A stretch of DNA of 64,000 nucleotides from NCBI RefSeq assembly GCF_000173075.1, contig NZ_ABVL01000015.1:62001-126000 (forward strand). Reading direction: 5' to 3'. The notes under the pieces are model-generated. The model was not told where the DNA came from and made no database searches. It saw only the letters and a program-made list of their open reading frames with translations. This stretch comes from Chthoniobacter flavus Ellin428 (GTDB lineage Bacteria; Verrucomicrobiota; Verrucomicrobiia; Chthoniobacterales; Chthoniobacteraceae). Made by a program: the position numbers and the translations under genes. Of the stretch, positions 34,025 through 43,061 are shown piece by piece. Numbering within the stretch: the stretch's first letter is position 1; each line of letters begins with the position of its first letter.

Positions 34025-35886
34025 CTTTCCTCAACGTCTGGGCCGTGGGCTTCGCCGGCATCGCGCCGGTCATCGTCCTGCTCTACTTGCTCAAGCTCAA
34101 GCGCCGGCCCATGCCGGTCTCGACGCTGCTTTTCTGGCAACGTATCCTCCAAGAGAATCAGCGCCGCGCGTTTTTCCAAAAGCTCCGCCAGCTCTTCTCC
34201 CTGCTGCTGCATTTGCTCATCTTCGCGCTCATCCTCGGCGCGCTGATGCATCCCACGCTGGATCGGCAGATCACCGAAGGCGCCTCGACGGTCCTGATCG
34301 TCGACACCCGCGCACGCATGGCGGCGACCGAACCGGATGGCCAGACGCGCTTCGCCAAGGCGAAGGCCGAAGCGACCAATGTCGTGCGCCAGGCCAGCGC
34401 CTTGCGGCAGATGGCAATGATTTCCGTGGATGCCGGAGCGCGCGTGATCACGCCTTTCACCGACGATGAAAAGGCGTTGCGCGAAACGCTGGGAAAACTC
34501 TCCGCCACGGACGCGAGCGGCGATCTTCAGAGCGCGATCAACCTGGCCGGCGAGTTGCTCGCCTCACGCGGCGGCGATCGGCGCATCATCGTCTTCACCG
34601 ACCGCCCGGCCGAGACGAAACCCGCGGACAAAAAGATCCCGCTGGAGTTCGTGACCGTCGGCACCGCGCGCGACAACCTGGCCATTACGCGCTTCGCCAC
34701 GCGGCCAGTATTGAGTAGCCCCGAAACCTCCGAGGTGTTGCTCGAGGTGGCGAATTTCGGCACATCGCCGGCGAAGACCAATGTCGAACTCGCCTACGAT
34801 GGGCAATTGCTCGACGTGAAGCCGCTCTCCATCGAGCCGGGCGGCCACGCGGTGCAGGTCTTCCCGACCGTCCCCCGCCCGAGCAACAACGCGCGCGGCT
34901 GGCTTACCGCCCGACTGGATACGAAGGACGCGCTTGCTTCGGACAACGTCGCCTACGCCGTTCTTCCCGTCGAACCACCCAAGCGCATCCTGCTCGTCAC
35001 GAAAGGCAATTGGTTCCTCGAGAAGCTGCTCGCCGCCGACCAAAGCATCGCCTTCGAACTGGTCACACCCGACAGCTTCTCGGCCAGCGTCGCGGCAAAG
35101 TTCGATGCAGTGATTTGCGACAATTTCGTCCCCAGCGATTTCAACATCGCGAATCCGGGGGCGAATTTCTTCTTTCTCAAGCAAACGCCCTTCAACACTT
35201 CCGAGCCCGCGCTCGATCAACCGCTCATCTCCGATCTCGACAGCCGCCAACCGGTGCTGCGCCTCGTCAATTTGCAAAACATCACCTTGCTCCACGCCGC
35301 CTCGCTGCAACTGCCCAAGACGGAAGATTGGAACTGGCAGGCGCCGATCCGCTCGTTCGAGCATCCGCTCCTGATCACCGGCGAAAAGCGCGGCAGCTCA
35401 TCGCGCGTCGCCGCCCTCGCACTCGACATCGGCGACTCCGACCTCCCGCTGCGCGTCGCTTTCCCGCTGCTCATTTCCAATACGCTCCATTGGCTGGCCG
35501 GCGAGGAGAACACCCCCGTGCTCAGCCGCCGCGCCGGAGAAACATTGCCGCTGACCGCGGGTGAAAGCGTGCTCACGGAGCCGCAAAATCCGTGGAAGAA
35601 GGCCACAGCCAAATCGCCGGTGGTGCAATCGCTCTTCCAACCATTGACCAATGGCTTTTACGCCTGGCAAACCCCGAACGGCACGCGCTGGCTGGCGGTG
35701 AATACATTCAGTGAAGCGGAGTCCGATCTGCGCCAGGCGGGCACGCCGACCTCGGCCGGTCTCGCCCTGCCCACGGTCTCGTTGGCCCGCGTCACAGGCT
35801 GGCCTCTGTGGCAATACCTGGCAGCAGCGGCGCTGCTCTTGTTTGCGTTGGAATGGTGGCTCTTTCACCGGAGGCGGACCGAGTGA
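34021..35886 (+). CDS. BatA-type membrane protein with degenerate VWA domain
   Basis: 621 residues, GTG start overlapping the DUF58 stop. The N-terminus is a BatA (aerotolerance regulator N-terminal) module with two membrane helices (VGFAGIAPVIVLLYLLKLKR, then RQLFSLLLHLLIFALILGAL). A VWA-like domain follows at ~95-225, but its metal site reads DTRARM in place of DxSxS, so ion binding is probably lost. Residues ~230-590 are beta-rich and exported-looking. A last membrane helix (LWQYLAAAALLLFALEWWLF) and an Arg-rich tail end the protein. The gene is translationally coupled on both sides. Probably part of an inner-membrane complex with the next protein. Confidence 0.88.
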   Translation: MTFLNVWAVGFAGIAPVIVLLYLLKLKRRPMPVSTLLFWQRILQENQRRAFFQKLRQLFSLLLHLLIFALILGALMHPTLDRQITEGASTVLIVDTRARMAATEPDGQTRFAKAKAEATNVVRQASALRQMAMISVDAGARVITPFTDDEKALRETLGKLSATDASGDLQSAINLAGELLASRGGDRRIIVFTDRPAETKPADKKIPLEFVTVGTARDNLAITRFATRPVLSSPETSEVLLEVANFGTSPAKTNVELAYDGQLLDVKPLSIEPGGHAVQVFPTVPRPSNNARGWLTARLDTKDALASDNVAYAVLPVEPPKRILLVTKGNWFLEKLLAADQSIAFELVTPDSFSASVAAKFDAVICDNFVPSDFNIANPGANFFFLKQTPFNTSEPALDQPLISDLDSRQPVLRLVNLQNITLLHAASLQLPKTEDWNWQAPIRSFEHPLLITGEKRGSSSRVAALALDIGDSDLPLRVAFPLLISNTLHWLAGEENTPVLSRRAGETLPLTAGESVLTEPQNPWKKATAKSPVVQSLFQPLTNGFYAWQTPNGTRWLAVNTFSEAESDLRQAGTPTSAGLALPTVSLARVTGWPLWQYLAAAALLLFALEWWLFHRRRTE

Positions 35887-38492
35887 GCAGCTTCGTGGAT
35901 CTCGCCCATCCCTGGGCGCTCGCCTTTGCGCTGGTCGTGGTTTTCCTCGTCTGGGCGCAACACCGTTCGCTGGCCGACATGACCCCGCTGCAGCGCAAGG
36001 TCTGCTTCGCGCTGCGCGTCTTCATCATGCTGCTGCTCGTCCTCGCGCTGGCGGGCATTCGCTGGCTGCTGCCTTCGCAGGAACTCTCGGTGCTCTTCGT
36101 CGTCGATCATTCGGCGAGCATCTCCGCACCGGCACAGAAGGAAGCGCGGAATTTCGTCTCCACGAGCCTCGCCGCGCAACACACCAGCGACACCGCCGGC
36201 GTCATCGGCTTTGCCGCGAAGCCCGAGCTCTGGCAGGCCCCGGCTGTCCATCTGCAACCCGCGGCACAATGGCCGGAACCCACCGATCGCAAAGCCACTG
36301 ACATCGGCGGCGCGCTGGATTTTGCCAGTGCGATTTTCCCCGCGGGCAAGGCACGCCGTGTCGTACTCTTGACCGATGGCAACGACACCGGTGGGCAAGC
36401 CGCCGCCGGCGCCACGCGTCTCGCAGCGCAAGGCGTGGAGCTCATGACCGTGCCGTTGCATAATGAATCCGCGCCCGAGGTCCTCGTGGAAAAAGTGGAA
36501 GTGCCGCGCCGCTTGAAAGCCGGCGAGCCTTTCGATCTGACCGCCCACATTCGCAGCAACGTGGTCACCACCGCAAAGGTGAAGCTGTATCAAAACCAAT
36601 TCCTGATCGAGCAGCGCGATATGGAGATCAAGGTCGGCGACAACGCCTTCCGCGCGCCGAATCTCAAGGCTGACGGCAACTTCATCACCTACGAAGTCGA
36701 AATCCTGCCGGCCCAGGACACCGTCGCCGAAAACAATCGCGCCTCCGCTACCGCCAGCCTGCGCGGCGAGCCGAAAGTGCTGCTCGTCGATTCCGATGAA
36801 AACAACGGCCGCGCCCTGGCCGGCGTTTTGCAAAAGGAAAAGATCTCGGTGGAGACACGCGGTTTGAGCGCCCTGCCGAAGACGCTCGAGGATCTGCAGC
36901 AGTTCGATCTCTTCCTGCTCAGCGATGTCTCCGCGCTCAATCTCGGGCGTCAGCAGATGGATCTCTATCGCCGTTGGGTGCAGGATTTTGGCGGCGGCTT
37001 TGTCATGATCGGTGGCGAAAACAGCTTCGGCGTCGGCGGCTATTACCGCACGCCCATCGAGCAAATGTTGCCCGTGCGCATGGAGCACGACGACCGCCTC
37101 GACACGCCCACCGTAGCCATGCTCGTGGTGCTGGATCGTTCCGGCTCGATGACTGCGGCGGTGGCTGGGCAGACCAAGATCTCGCTCGCCGATCAAGGCG
37201 CGGTCTTCGCCATGAATGCGCTCCAGCCGAAGGATTATTTCGGCGTCGTGGCTGTGGATACCAAGCCGCACACCGTGGTGCCGCTGGCGCCGATCAGCGC
37301 CAAGGGAGCGGCCGAGCAGAAGATCCTCAGCATTACCGCCGGCGGCGGCGGCATCTATATCTACACGTCGATGGTCGAGGCGTTTCAGCAGTTGCGGGAC
37401 ATCCCCGCGCGCGTGAAGCATCTCCTGCTTTTCTCCGATGCCGCCGACGCCGAGGAAAAGGCCGCGGGCGAAATGAGCGACGGCATTCGGACCGGCGGCA
37501 ATTCGCTCGACCTCGCCTCCGCCATGCTCGCCGCGAAGATCACCACCTCGGTCGTCGGCCTCGGCACCGAGCAGGACAAGGATACACCGTTCCTCCGCCA
37601 ACTCGCCGAGCGCGGAAGCGGCCGCTTCTATCTCACCGACGACGCGACGACCTTGCCGCAAATCTTCAGCACCGAGACGATGAAGGTCGCGCAGAGCAGC
37701 CTCATCGAGGAACCATTCCTCGCCGTGGCGATGAACAAGAGCCCGATCACCACCGGCATCGATTGGCCGCAATCGCCTCTGCTCCTCGGCTACAACGCCA
37801 CCAAGCCCAAGCCCACCGCGGATATCCTGCTCGCCACCGAACACGGCGAACCGCTGCTCGCCACGTGGCGCTACGGTCTCGGCCAGGCCGCGGCCTTCAC
37901 CAGCGATGCCAAGAGCCGCTGGGCCGCGGAATGGCTGACGTGGCCGGGCTACGGCAAATTCTGGTCGCAACTCGTGCGCAGTCTCATGCGCAAGAGCGAT
38001 CAGTCGAGCTTCCAGGTCAACACCAGCGAGACCGGCCACCAGTTGGAGCTGACGATCGACGCGATCAAGCCCGACGGCTCGTTCCGCAATCAAATGCCGG
38101 TGAGCGTCAACATGCTGCGCGCCGATGGTTCGACGGAAACGCACGCCGCCGAGCAGGAAGGTCCCGGCCAGTATCGCGCCCTCTTCGATCTGCCCGAGGA
38201 AGGCACCTCCATCTTCTCCGTCAGCTCGCCGGATTTGCCGGATGGCGGCTATGTCTTCGGCCACACGCGCAGCTATCCTGAGGAGTTTCTGCGGACCGAG
38301 GTGAATGAGTCATTATTGCACACCCTGACCTCCCTAGGGCGGGGCAAATTTGCCCCCTCGCCCGCCGAAGTCTTCGCCCGGCCGACCGTCGCGGCGCGCA
38401 CGCATCGGGAGCTGACGAACTACTTTCTGGAGCTGGCGCTCCTCCTTCTCCCCTTGGATATCTGGCTCCGGCGCCGGACCTGGCGCGCCTGA
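35883..38492 (+). CDS. VWA / GATase-like membrane protein
   Basis: 869 residues from the GTG at 35883, overlapping the previous stop by 4 bp. Two N-terminal membrane helices (LAFALVVVFLVWAQ and VFIMLLLVLALAGIRWLL) lead to a first VWA-like domain with a weak metal site (VVDHSASIS, ~75). Residues ~298-400 are a class-I-GATase-like fold lacking catalytic Cys (VLLVDSDENN, LFLLSDVSALNLG, GGGFVMIGGENSFGVGGY). A second VWA domain at ~412-600 has an intact MIDAS (VVLDRSGSMTAA). A C-terminal membrane helix (FLELALLLLPLDIWLRRR) follows. Similar proteins accompany BatA/DUF58 in Planctomycetes and Verrucomicrobia; their task is unknown. Confidence 0.88.
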   Translation: MSSFVDLAHPWALAFALVVVFLVWAQHRSLADMTPLQRKVCFALRVFIMLLLVLALAGIRWLLPSQELSVLFVVDHSASISAPAQKEARNFVSTSLAAQHTSDTAGVIGFAAKPELWQAPAVHLQPAAQWPEPTDRKATDIGGALDFASAIFPAGKARRVVLLTDGNDTGGQAAAGATRLAAQGVELMTVPLHNESAPEVLVEKVEVPRRLKAGEPFDLTAHIRSNVVTTAKVKLYQNQFLIEQRDMEIKVGDNAFRAPNLKADGNFITYEVEILPAQDTVAENNRASATASLRGEPKVLLVDSDENNGRALAGVLQKEKISVETRGLSALPKTLEDLQQFDLFLLSDVSALNLGRQQMDLYRRWVQDFGGGFVMIGGENSFGVGGYYRTPIEQMLPVRMEHDDRLDTPTVAMLVVLDRSGSMTAAVAGQTKISLADQGAVFAMNALQPKDYFGVVAVDTKPHTVVPLAPISAKGAAEQKILSITAGGGGIYIYTSMVEAFQQLRDIPARVKHLLLFSDAADAEEKAAGEMSDGIRTGGNSLDLASAMLAAKITTSVVGLGTEQDKDTPFLRQLAERGSGRFYLTDDATTLPQIFSTETMKVAQSSLIEEPFLAVAMNKSPITTGIDWPQSPLLLGYNATKPKPTADILLATEHGEPLLATWRYGLGQAAAFTSDAKSRWAAEWLTWPGYGKFWSQLVRSLMRKSDQSSFQVNTSETGHQLELTIDAIKPDGSFRNQMPVSVNMLRADGSTETHAAEQEGPGQYRALFDLPEEGTSIFSVSSPDLPDGGYVFGHTRSYPEEFLRTEVNESLLHTLTSLGRGKFAPSPAEVFARPTVAARTHRELTNYFLELALLLLPLDIWLRRRTWRA

Positions 38493-38540
38493 ATGCGTCC
38501 AAATAGATCAACGTAAGTCATAGAGGCAGAGGCGGATAGA

Positions 38541-38620
38541 AACCGCGAATGAACGCCAATGAGACGGGCGTTCGCCCTATTCTTTCTTCAATTCGCGTCC
38601 ATTTGCGTCCATTCGCGGTT
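38541..38620. repeat. Inverted repeat with decamer-repeat arm and apical hairpin
   Basis: Left arm AACCGCGAATGAACGCCAAT (38541-38560), right arm made of GCGTCCATTT and GCGTCCATTC in tandem, then GCGGTT (38591-38620). Inside lies a separate perfect hairpin GGGCG-TT-CGCCC (38566-38577). It is 50 bp behind the VWA gene. Confidence 0.75.
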
Positions 38621-38696
38621 AAAATTCCTTTCCCGCCAACCCTTTCGGAAGGCTATTCCGCGTGCACCGCATTTCCCCGTAGGGGTCCCCCAGAGT

Positions 38697-38714
38697 TTGG
38701 CATGTGCAGTGCTT
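38697..38714 (+). promoter_or_regulatory. Sigma-54 promoter
   Basis: TTGGCATGTGCAGTGCTT matches the -24/-12 consensus (TGGCAY, five bases, NTGCT) with exact 12-base spacing between the GG (38699) and GC (38711). Transcription would start near 38723. It drives either the small ORF at 38731 or the TPR gene at 38914, and would need a sigma-54 activator not found in this window. Confidence 0.65.
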
Positions 38715-38730
38715 TTATAAGGAGGTGGAA

Positions 38731-38898
38731 ATGGCGCAAAATTGTGAACAAATCGCATCGAATCATTCTTCACCTCTCCTGCATCGTCGCGAAATGCCGA
38801 CAGGGGCGCGATTGCACCTGGCACTGGCAACATCTTCTACGGGAATTCGGTGTCGGCGAATACACGACACGCGCAACCCGTCTAAAAGACGATTCTAG
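38731..38898 (+). CDS. Possible small protein of 55 aa
   Basis: An ATG at 38731 has a near-ideal ribosome binding site (AAGGAGG, 5 bases upstream), the best in the window. It encodes 55 residues rich in Ser, Arg and His (MAQNCEQIASNHSSPLLHRR to a tail of RNPSKRRF) and stops 15 bases before the TPR gene start. No family is recognised, and the composition is not typical of a folded protein. The predicted sigma-54 transcript start falls inside the Shine-Dalgarno, which argues against efficient translation. It could instead be a leader peptide or non-coding leader of the TPR gene. Confidence 0.3.
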   Translation: MAQNCEQIASNHSSPLLHRREMPTGARLHLALATSSTGIRCRRIHDTRNPSKRRF

Positions 38899-38913
38899 AT
38901 TGGAGGCAAGTAA

Positions 38914-39411
38914 ATGCTCTACCTAAGTCAGCCATCGAAGGTCCAAAGCTTGGAAACCCAAAGGGCGCTCAACGCGGCGGACGGATATCTCTACTTCAAC
39001 CTCTTGGACGAGGCCCTCGAGGAACTCGGGGTGATTCCCGATTCCGAACAGAAGGACTCACCCGTGATGCTCGCGCGCATCCGCCTGCTCCTGCACAAAA
39101 AGGAATGGCGCTCGGCAGAACTGCTATCCGCGCAAGGCACCGGGCTGCACCCCGACGAGGGAGAGTTCACCGTGCAACGCGCCTTTGCGCTGCACAAACT
39201 GGACAGGGACGAGAAAGCCGAGCAAGTAATCCTGGCCGCGCCGGATTGGATTCGGCGCACGGGCATCCTGCACTACAACCTCGCCTGCTATGAAGCGCGT
39301 CTTGGCGACATCAGCACCGCCCGGCAATGCATCGACACGGCCATCCAGATCAACGCCGGCATCAAGAAGAGCGCGCGGGTCGATCCGGATTTGCAGTCGC
39401 TTTGGAACTAG
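38914..39411 (+). CDS. Small TPR-repeat protein
   Basis: 165 residues, cytoplasmic. Helix pairs typical of TPR repeats run through it (AADGYLYFNLLDEALEELGV, then LARIRLLLHKKEWRSAELLS, VQRAFALHKLDRDEKAEQVI and HYNLACYEARLGDISTARQC). Good ribosome binding site GGAGG at 38902-38906, 7 bases before the ATG. The gene lies behind a sigma-54 promoter at 38697. TPR proteins are interaction scaffolds; the partner is unknown. Similar small TPR proteins occur as single genes in Verrucomicrobia. Confidence 0.85.
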   Translation: MLYLSQPSKVQSLETQRALNAADGYLYFNLLDEALEELGVIPDSEQKDSPVMLARIRLLLHKKEWRSAELLSAQGTGLHPDEGEFTVQRAFALHKLDRDEKAEQVILAAPDWIRRTGILHYNLACYEARLGDISTARQCIDTAIQINAGIKKSARVDPDLQSLWN

Positions 39412-39674
39412 AGTCGTTCAGTTTGCGAATAGCCTGAATTCGTAGACATTCGAGCACCGGATTGGTATGAAGCTCGCGGAGAGCCATCTGGTAGTCTATT
39501 ACGCCACACCTCAAGACTGCCTCGTTTTTCTTCCAGCTCGGCAGGTTGTGCCGTTTATGGCGTAAGCGATGCCTTCACTACCGAGCTCAACATCTTTTCC
39601 TCTTCCGGGCATCCCGGTTTCAGCAGCTTGCTTTGAAGATGTCCGATCGCATTGACGCCATGGAGGGCGCGGCG

Positions 39675-40739
39675 ATGCCTTCGACAGTCGAGAATACCCC
39701 TGCCACCGCATTGGGCCGTCGGATGACGTGGCTGCGCGCCATCGGTATCACCGTTTTCATTTTTTGTATCCCCGCACTATTTCGCGAGCGCGATCTCGTG
39801 CAGTTACCTTTCAACGACAAGCCGGTGAAGCTCCTGCAGCGTCTGCGACCGGACGGTGTTTTGCTGGGTGATTCGATGCTGGCTTCGCGGATCAATCCTG
39901 AAGCCCTCCGCAAGGTATCGAATGTGCCTTGTGCTCTCCTGCCCTATCCCGGCAGCGGCACGGCGCTGTGGTTTTTGGTGACCAAAAACATCGTCGCCGC
40001 CCAGTCACATCCACCACACTGGATGATCATTTTCTTTCGCGACAAGCAATTGACCATGCCCGCTCATCGCACCGGGGAACGCTATCGCGACGGCCTCGAA
40101 ATGTGCATGCAAGGGGACGAGCCGCTGTTCCATTCGATCCTCGCCATCACCCAACGTGACACCGAGCCATGGACGGAACATCTGGTGGATGGCTTTTACA
40201 TCCTCCAGCGGAAGCGGAAGGACTGGCAGACGAAAGTGCAATACGGGGCACTCAAAGCGGTAGCCGGCCGACCGGAGCGGGCGCCGGTGCGCGAAGCCGC
40301 TGCGCGCATCTTCAAGCCGACGTATTCGCAGACGGAGAAGGAGGCGATCAGCGCCCGGGACGGCGAGGTCAGCCTGGACATCGAGTCCCACGATTTCCAA
40401 GCGAACGTGGCGCAATCCTTTCTTCCGGCCATCCTGGAAGTCGCCCAACGCAGCCACATCCAGCTGCTTTTCTACCGCGTGAAACGGCGTCCCAAGGACA
40501 GCCATACGCCCTCGGTCGACAAACCGAACCTCCAAAAATATGCGCAGGCGTTGCGCGAATACCTGTCGGCGCGGGGCGCGCTCCTGGTGGATGAAACGAC
40601 CGATCCGGAGGTGACCTTCGCATATTATTCCAGCGACGATCATGTGCAGGACAGCATGATGGCTCCCTACACGAAGCTTTTCTGGAACAAAGTGCGGCCT
40701 GTGCTCGATAACGCCGGAGCAGCGTCTCTGCGACCATGA
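39675..40739 (+). CDS. SGNH-like membrane-anchored protein (AlgX/AlgJ-type partner of MBOAT)
   Basis: 354 residues from the ATG at 39675, chosen because GGAGG lies 8 bases upstream; an ATG at 39639 is also in frame. One N-terminal membrane helix (WLRAIGITVFIFCIPALF) anchors it. VLLGDSMLASRI (Gly65-Asp66-Ser67) is the SGNH/GDSL nucleophile block, and SSDDHVQDSM near the C-terminus supplies the Asp/His pair. Such proteins pair with MBOAT acyltransferases to O-acetylate exported polysaccharides, as AlgJ/AlgX do with AlgI. The next gene, an MBOAT, overlaps its stop by 4 bp. The identity of the modified glycan is unknown. Confidence 0.75.
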   Translation: MPSTVENTPATALGRRMTWLRAIGITVFIFCIPALFRERDLVQLPFNDKPVKLLQRLRPDGVLLGDSMLASRINPEALRKVSNVPCALLPYPGSGTALWFLVTKNIVAAQSHPPHWMIIFFRDKQLTMPAHRTGERYRDGLEMCMQGDEPLFHSILAITQRDTEPWTEHLVDGFYILQRKRKDWQTKVQYGALKAVAGRPERAPVREAAARIFKPTYSQTEKEAISARDGEVSLDIESHDFQANVAQSFLPAILEVAQRSHIQLLFYRVKRRPKDSHTPSVDKPNLQKYAQALREYLSARGALLVDETTDPEVTFAYYSSDDHVQDSMMAPYTKLFWNKVRPVLDNAGAASLRP

Positions 40740-42151
40740 TTTTCCACAGTCTCGACTACGCCGTCTTCCTGCTCGCGGTGTTCTGCATCTACTGGTGCCT
40801 GGGGCGCCGCCGCTGGCAAAATCTGCTGCTCATTCCCGCGAGCTGGCTTTTCTACGGCTATGTTCACCCTTGGTTTCTGCTGCCGTTCCTGGCCACGACG
40901 GTCATCGACTACTTTGTCGCGATCGGCCTCGAGTCGCCGCGAACCCACCGGCGGTGGTTGGTCGCAGCGAGTGTCAGCTCGAACCTGGGCCTGCTGGCAG
41001 TCTTCAAGTACTACGGGTTCTTTGTCAGCAATGTCGCCAGCCTGTTGAACGCCCTGCACCTGCACGTCTCGCTGCCGGTGCTGGAAATCATCCTGCCGGC
41101 CGGCATCTCCTTCTACACCTTTCAAAGCATCGGCTACGTCGTCGATGTCTACCGGGGCCACGTGCGCGCCTGCCGCAGCCTGGTCGACTACGCCGTCTTC
41201 GTGGCCTTTTTCCCGTTGCTCGTCGCCGGCCCAATCCAGCGTGCCGGCGATTTTCTCGTGCAGATCCAACGGCCGCGCACGCTCGAGCCGCAGCAGTTTT
41301 GCTCCGCGCTATATCTGTTGGTCTGGGGCGTCTTCAAGAAAGTGGTCATCGCCGACACGGTCGCCATCACCGCTAACAAGGTTTTCCTGGCAAAAGACCT
41401 CTCGTTCCCGCTGCTCTGGGTCGGCGTCCTGGCCTTTTGCATCCAGATCTACGCCGACTTCTCCGCCTACACCGATATCGCGCGGGGCTCGGCCCGGCTC
41501 TTAGGCTTCGAGTTGTCGCCGAACTTCAATCATCCCTACCTCGCCCAGTCGCCGAGCGATTTCTGGCGGCGCTGGCACATTTCGCTGTCGTCATGGATTC
41601 GTGACTACATCTACATCCCACTGGGCGGTTCCCGTGGCACTGCCGGCCGGGTGATTTTGAATCTCTTCATCGTCTTTTTCCTCACCGGCCTCTGGCATGG
41701 CGCGTCGTGGAATTTCGTCCTCTGGGGGCTTTACTACGCAGTGCTCACCCTCCTCTATCGCCTGGCCGAACGGCTGGTCGCCGGCCGCGTCCCGGATCGC
41801 TGGCCCGTCATCCTCGCCCGCGTGCTCCTCATGTTTGCTCTCACCAACCTCGGCTGGCTCATCTTCCGGGAGCGCGACCTGGGTCAACTGGGCCATGACC
41901 TCACCCTCTCGCCCTTCGCCGCTCCGGCGATGGATTGGATGGTGGCGAAGTACCTCGGCATGCTCACCCTCATCTACTCCCTGCCGTTGTGGCTCCACGC
42001 CGCCTGGGACTTGAAGCTGCGCCAGGTCTTCGCCGACCGTGAACAAACTCTCTTCCTCTGGCTAAACCCGCTCGTCACCTCGCTGCTTTTCACCGGCATT
42101 CTTCTCCTGCGTAGCGACGTCTCCGGCGATTTCATCTATTTCCAATTTTAG
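40736..42151 (+). CDS. MBOAT O-acyltransferase (AlgI-like)
   Basis: 471 residues with about eleven membrane helices. The MBOAT signature is present: FYTFQSIGYVVDVYRG, then VAGPIQRAGDFLVQIQ, IYADFSAYTDIARGSARLLG, FWRRWHISLSSWIRDYIYIP (His281) and GLWHGASWNFVLWGLYYAV (catalytic His321). It moves acyl groups across or within the inner membrane onto cell-surface polysaccharide. The ATG overlaps the stop of the SGNH gene (ATGA), a typical two-component acylation pair. It is convergent with the RmlD gene, with only 16 bp between the stops. Confidence 0.93.
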   Translation: MIFHSLDYAVFLLAVFCIYWCLGRRRWQNLLLIPASWLFYGYVHPWFLLPFLATTVIDYFVAIGLESPRTHRRWLVAASVSSNLGLLAVFKYYGFFVSNVASLLNALHLHVSLPVLEIILPAGISFYTFQSIGYVVDVYRGHVRACRSLVDYAVFVAFFPLLVAGPIQRAGDFLVQIQRPRTLEPQQFCSALYLLVWGVFKKVVIADTVAITANKVFLAKDLSFPLLWVGVLAFCIQIYADFSAYTDIARGSARLLGFELSPNFNHPYLAQSPSDFWRRWHISLSSWIRDYIYIPLGGSRGTAGRVILNLFIVFFLTGLWHGASWNFVLWGLYYAVLTLLYRLAERLVAGRVPDRWPVILARVLLMFALTNLGWLIFRERDLGQLGHDLTLSPFAAPAMDWMVAKYLGMLTLIYSLPLWLHAAWDLKLRQVFADREQTLFLWLNPLVTSLLFTGILLLRSDVSGDFIYFQF

Positions 42152-42167
42152 CTCTGCCGATTGCTCA

Positions 42168-43058
42168 TCAGGCGGAGGCCCCGCCCACCGGAATCGTCCG
42201 CACGTATTCCTCCACCGCTTCCGTCCACGGGCGCGGGGTGATACCCGTGATCCCGGTGAACTTCTTCGTCGCCAGCGGGGTGTATCTGGGCCGCGCCGCG
42301 ACGAAGTTCTTCATCTCCGCCAGCTTCAGCGGCTCGACGTGCTGGGTGCACAAAGGCATCCCCAGCGCCGCGGCGCAGTTCAGCGCGTGCTGACCATACT
42401 GCTGCCACGAGCACTCGCCGGCGTTGCATAAATGCATCACGCCCCCCACTTCCGGTTGCTCGACCAACGGCCAGAGCAAGCGCGCCGCGTCGAGCGTGTA
42501 CGTCGGCACGGAAATCTTGTCGGCGATCGCCTCGACGCGATCCTGGGTGAGCGCGCGCTGGATGATCTGGTCGACAAAACTCGCGCGATCCGGCCCGAAG
42601 ACCCACGACACCCGCACGATCAGATGCCTGTCGGAAACCGCCTGGAGACAGCGCTCTCCGCTGAGCTTCGATTCCCCGTATTTGCTGATCGGCCGCGGCT
42701 CGTCGTCCTCCGTGTACGGCTTTTCCTTGGTCCCATCGAAAACGTAATCCGTGCTGATATGAATGCAGCGCGCCTTCTTCCGCGTGCACACATCCGCAAG
42801 CGCGGCCACGCCGCCGGAGTTCACGCGGAAGGCCTCCTCCGGTTCGCATTCGCAGCGGTCCACATTGGTCTGCGCCGCACAATTGACCAGCACGTCGAAC
42901 TCCAGCGCATCGAGCCGTTCGCGGATGGCGGAAAAATCCCCGAGATCGAGCAACTCGCGATTGAAACCGACCACCTCTTCTCCGCGCTCACGCCACTCGC
43001 GCAACAGCGCGGCGCCGAGACGCCCGCCACTGCCGACGATCACGATCTTGCGCGGCAT
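42168..43058 (-). CDS. rfbD: dTDP-4-dehydrorhamnose reductase-like SDR
   Basis: 296 residues. An extended short-chain dehydrogenase of the RmlD type: nucleotide-binding GSGGRLG (residues 9-15), NCAAQTNVDRCECEPEEAFR, HISTDYVFDGTKEKPYTEDD and the catalytic Tyr127-x3-Lys131 (KYGESK). RmlD reduces dTDP-4-dehydrorhamnose to dTDP-rhamnose for surface glycans. It is 3 bp behind an RmlB-like gene on the same strand. That neighbour lacks its active site and no rmlA or rmlC is here, so the real substrate may differ. Confidence 0.85.
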   Translation of the reverse strand: MPRKIVIVGSGGRLGAALLREWRERGEEVVGFNRELLDLGDFSAIRERLDALEFDVLVNCAAQTNVDRCECEPEEAFRVNSGGVAALADVCTRKKARCIHISTDYVFDGTKEKPYTEDDEPRPISKYGESKLSGERCLQAVSDRHLIVRVSWVFGPDRASFVDQIIQRALTQDRVEAIADKISVPTYTLDAARLLWPLVEQPEVGGVMHLCNAGECSWQQYGQHALNCAAALGMPLCTQHVEPLKLAEMKNFVAARPRYTPLATKKFTGITGITPRPWTEAVEEYVRTIPVGGASA

Positions 43059-43061
43059 GGC

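Noticed and set aside
35865..38264. 799-codon minus-strand ORF opposite the VWA gene
   Set aside because: Compositional shadow of a clear plus-strand gene with VWA sites and membrane helices.
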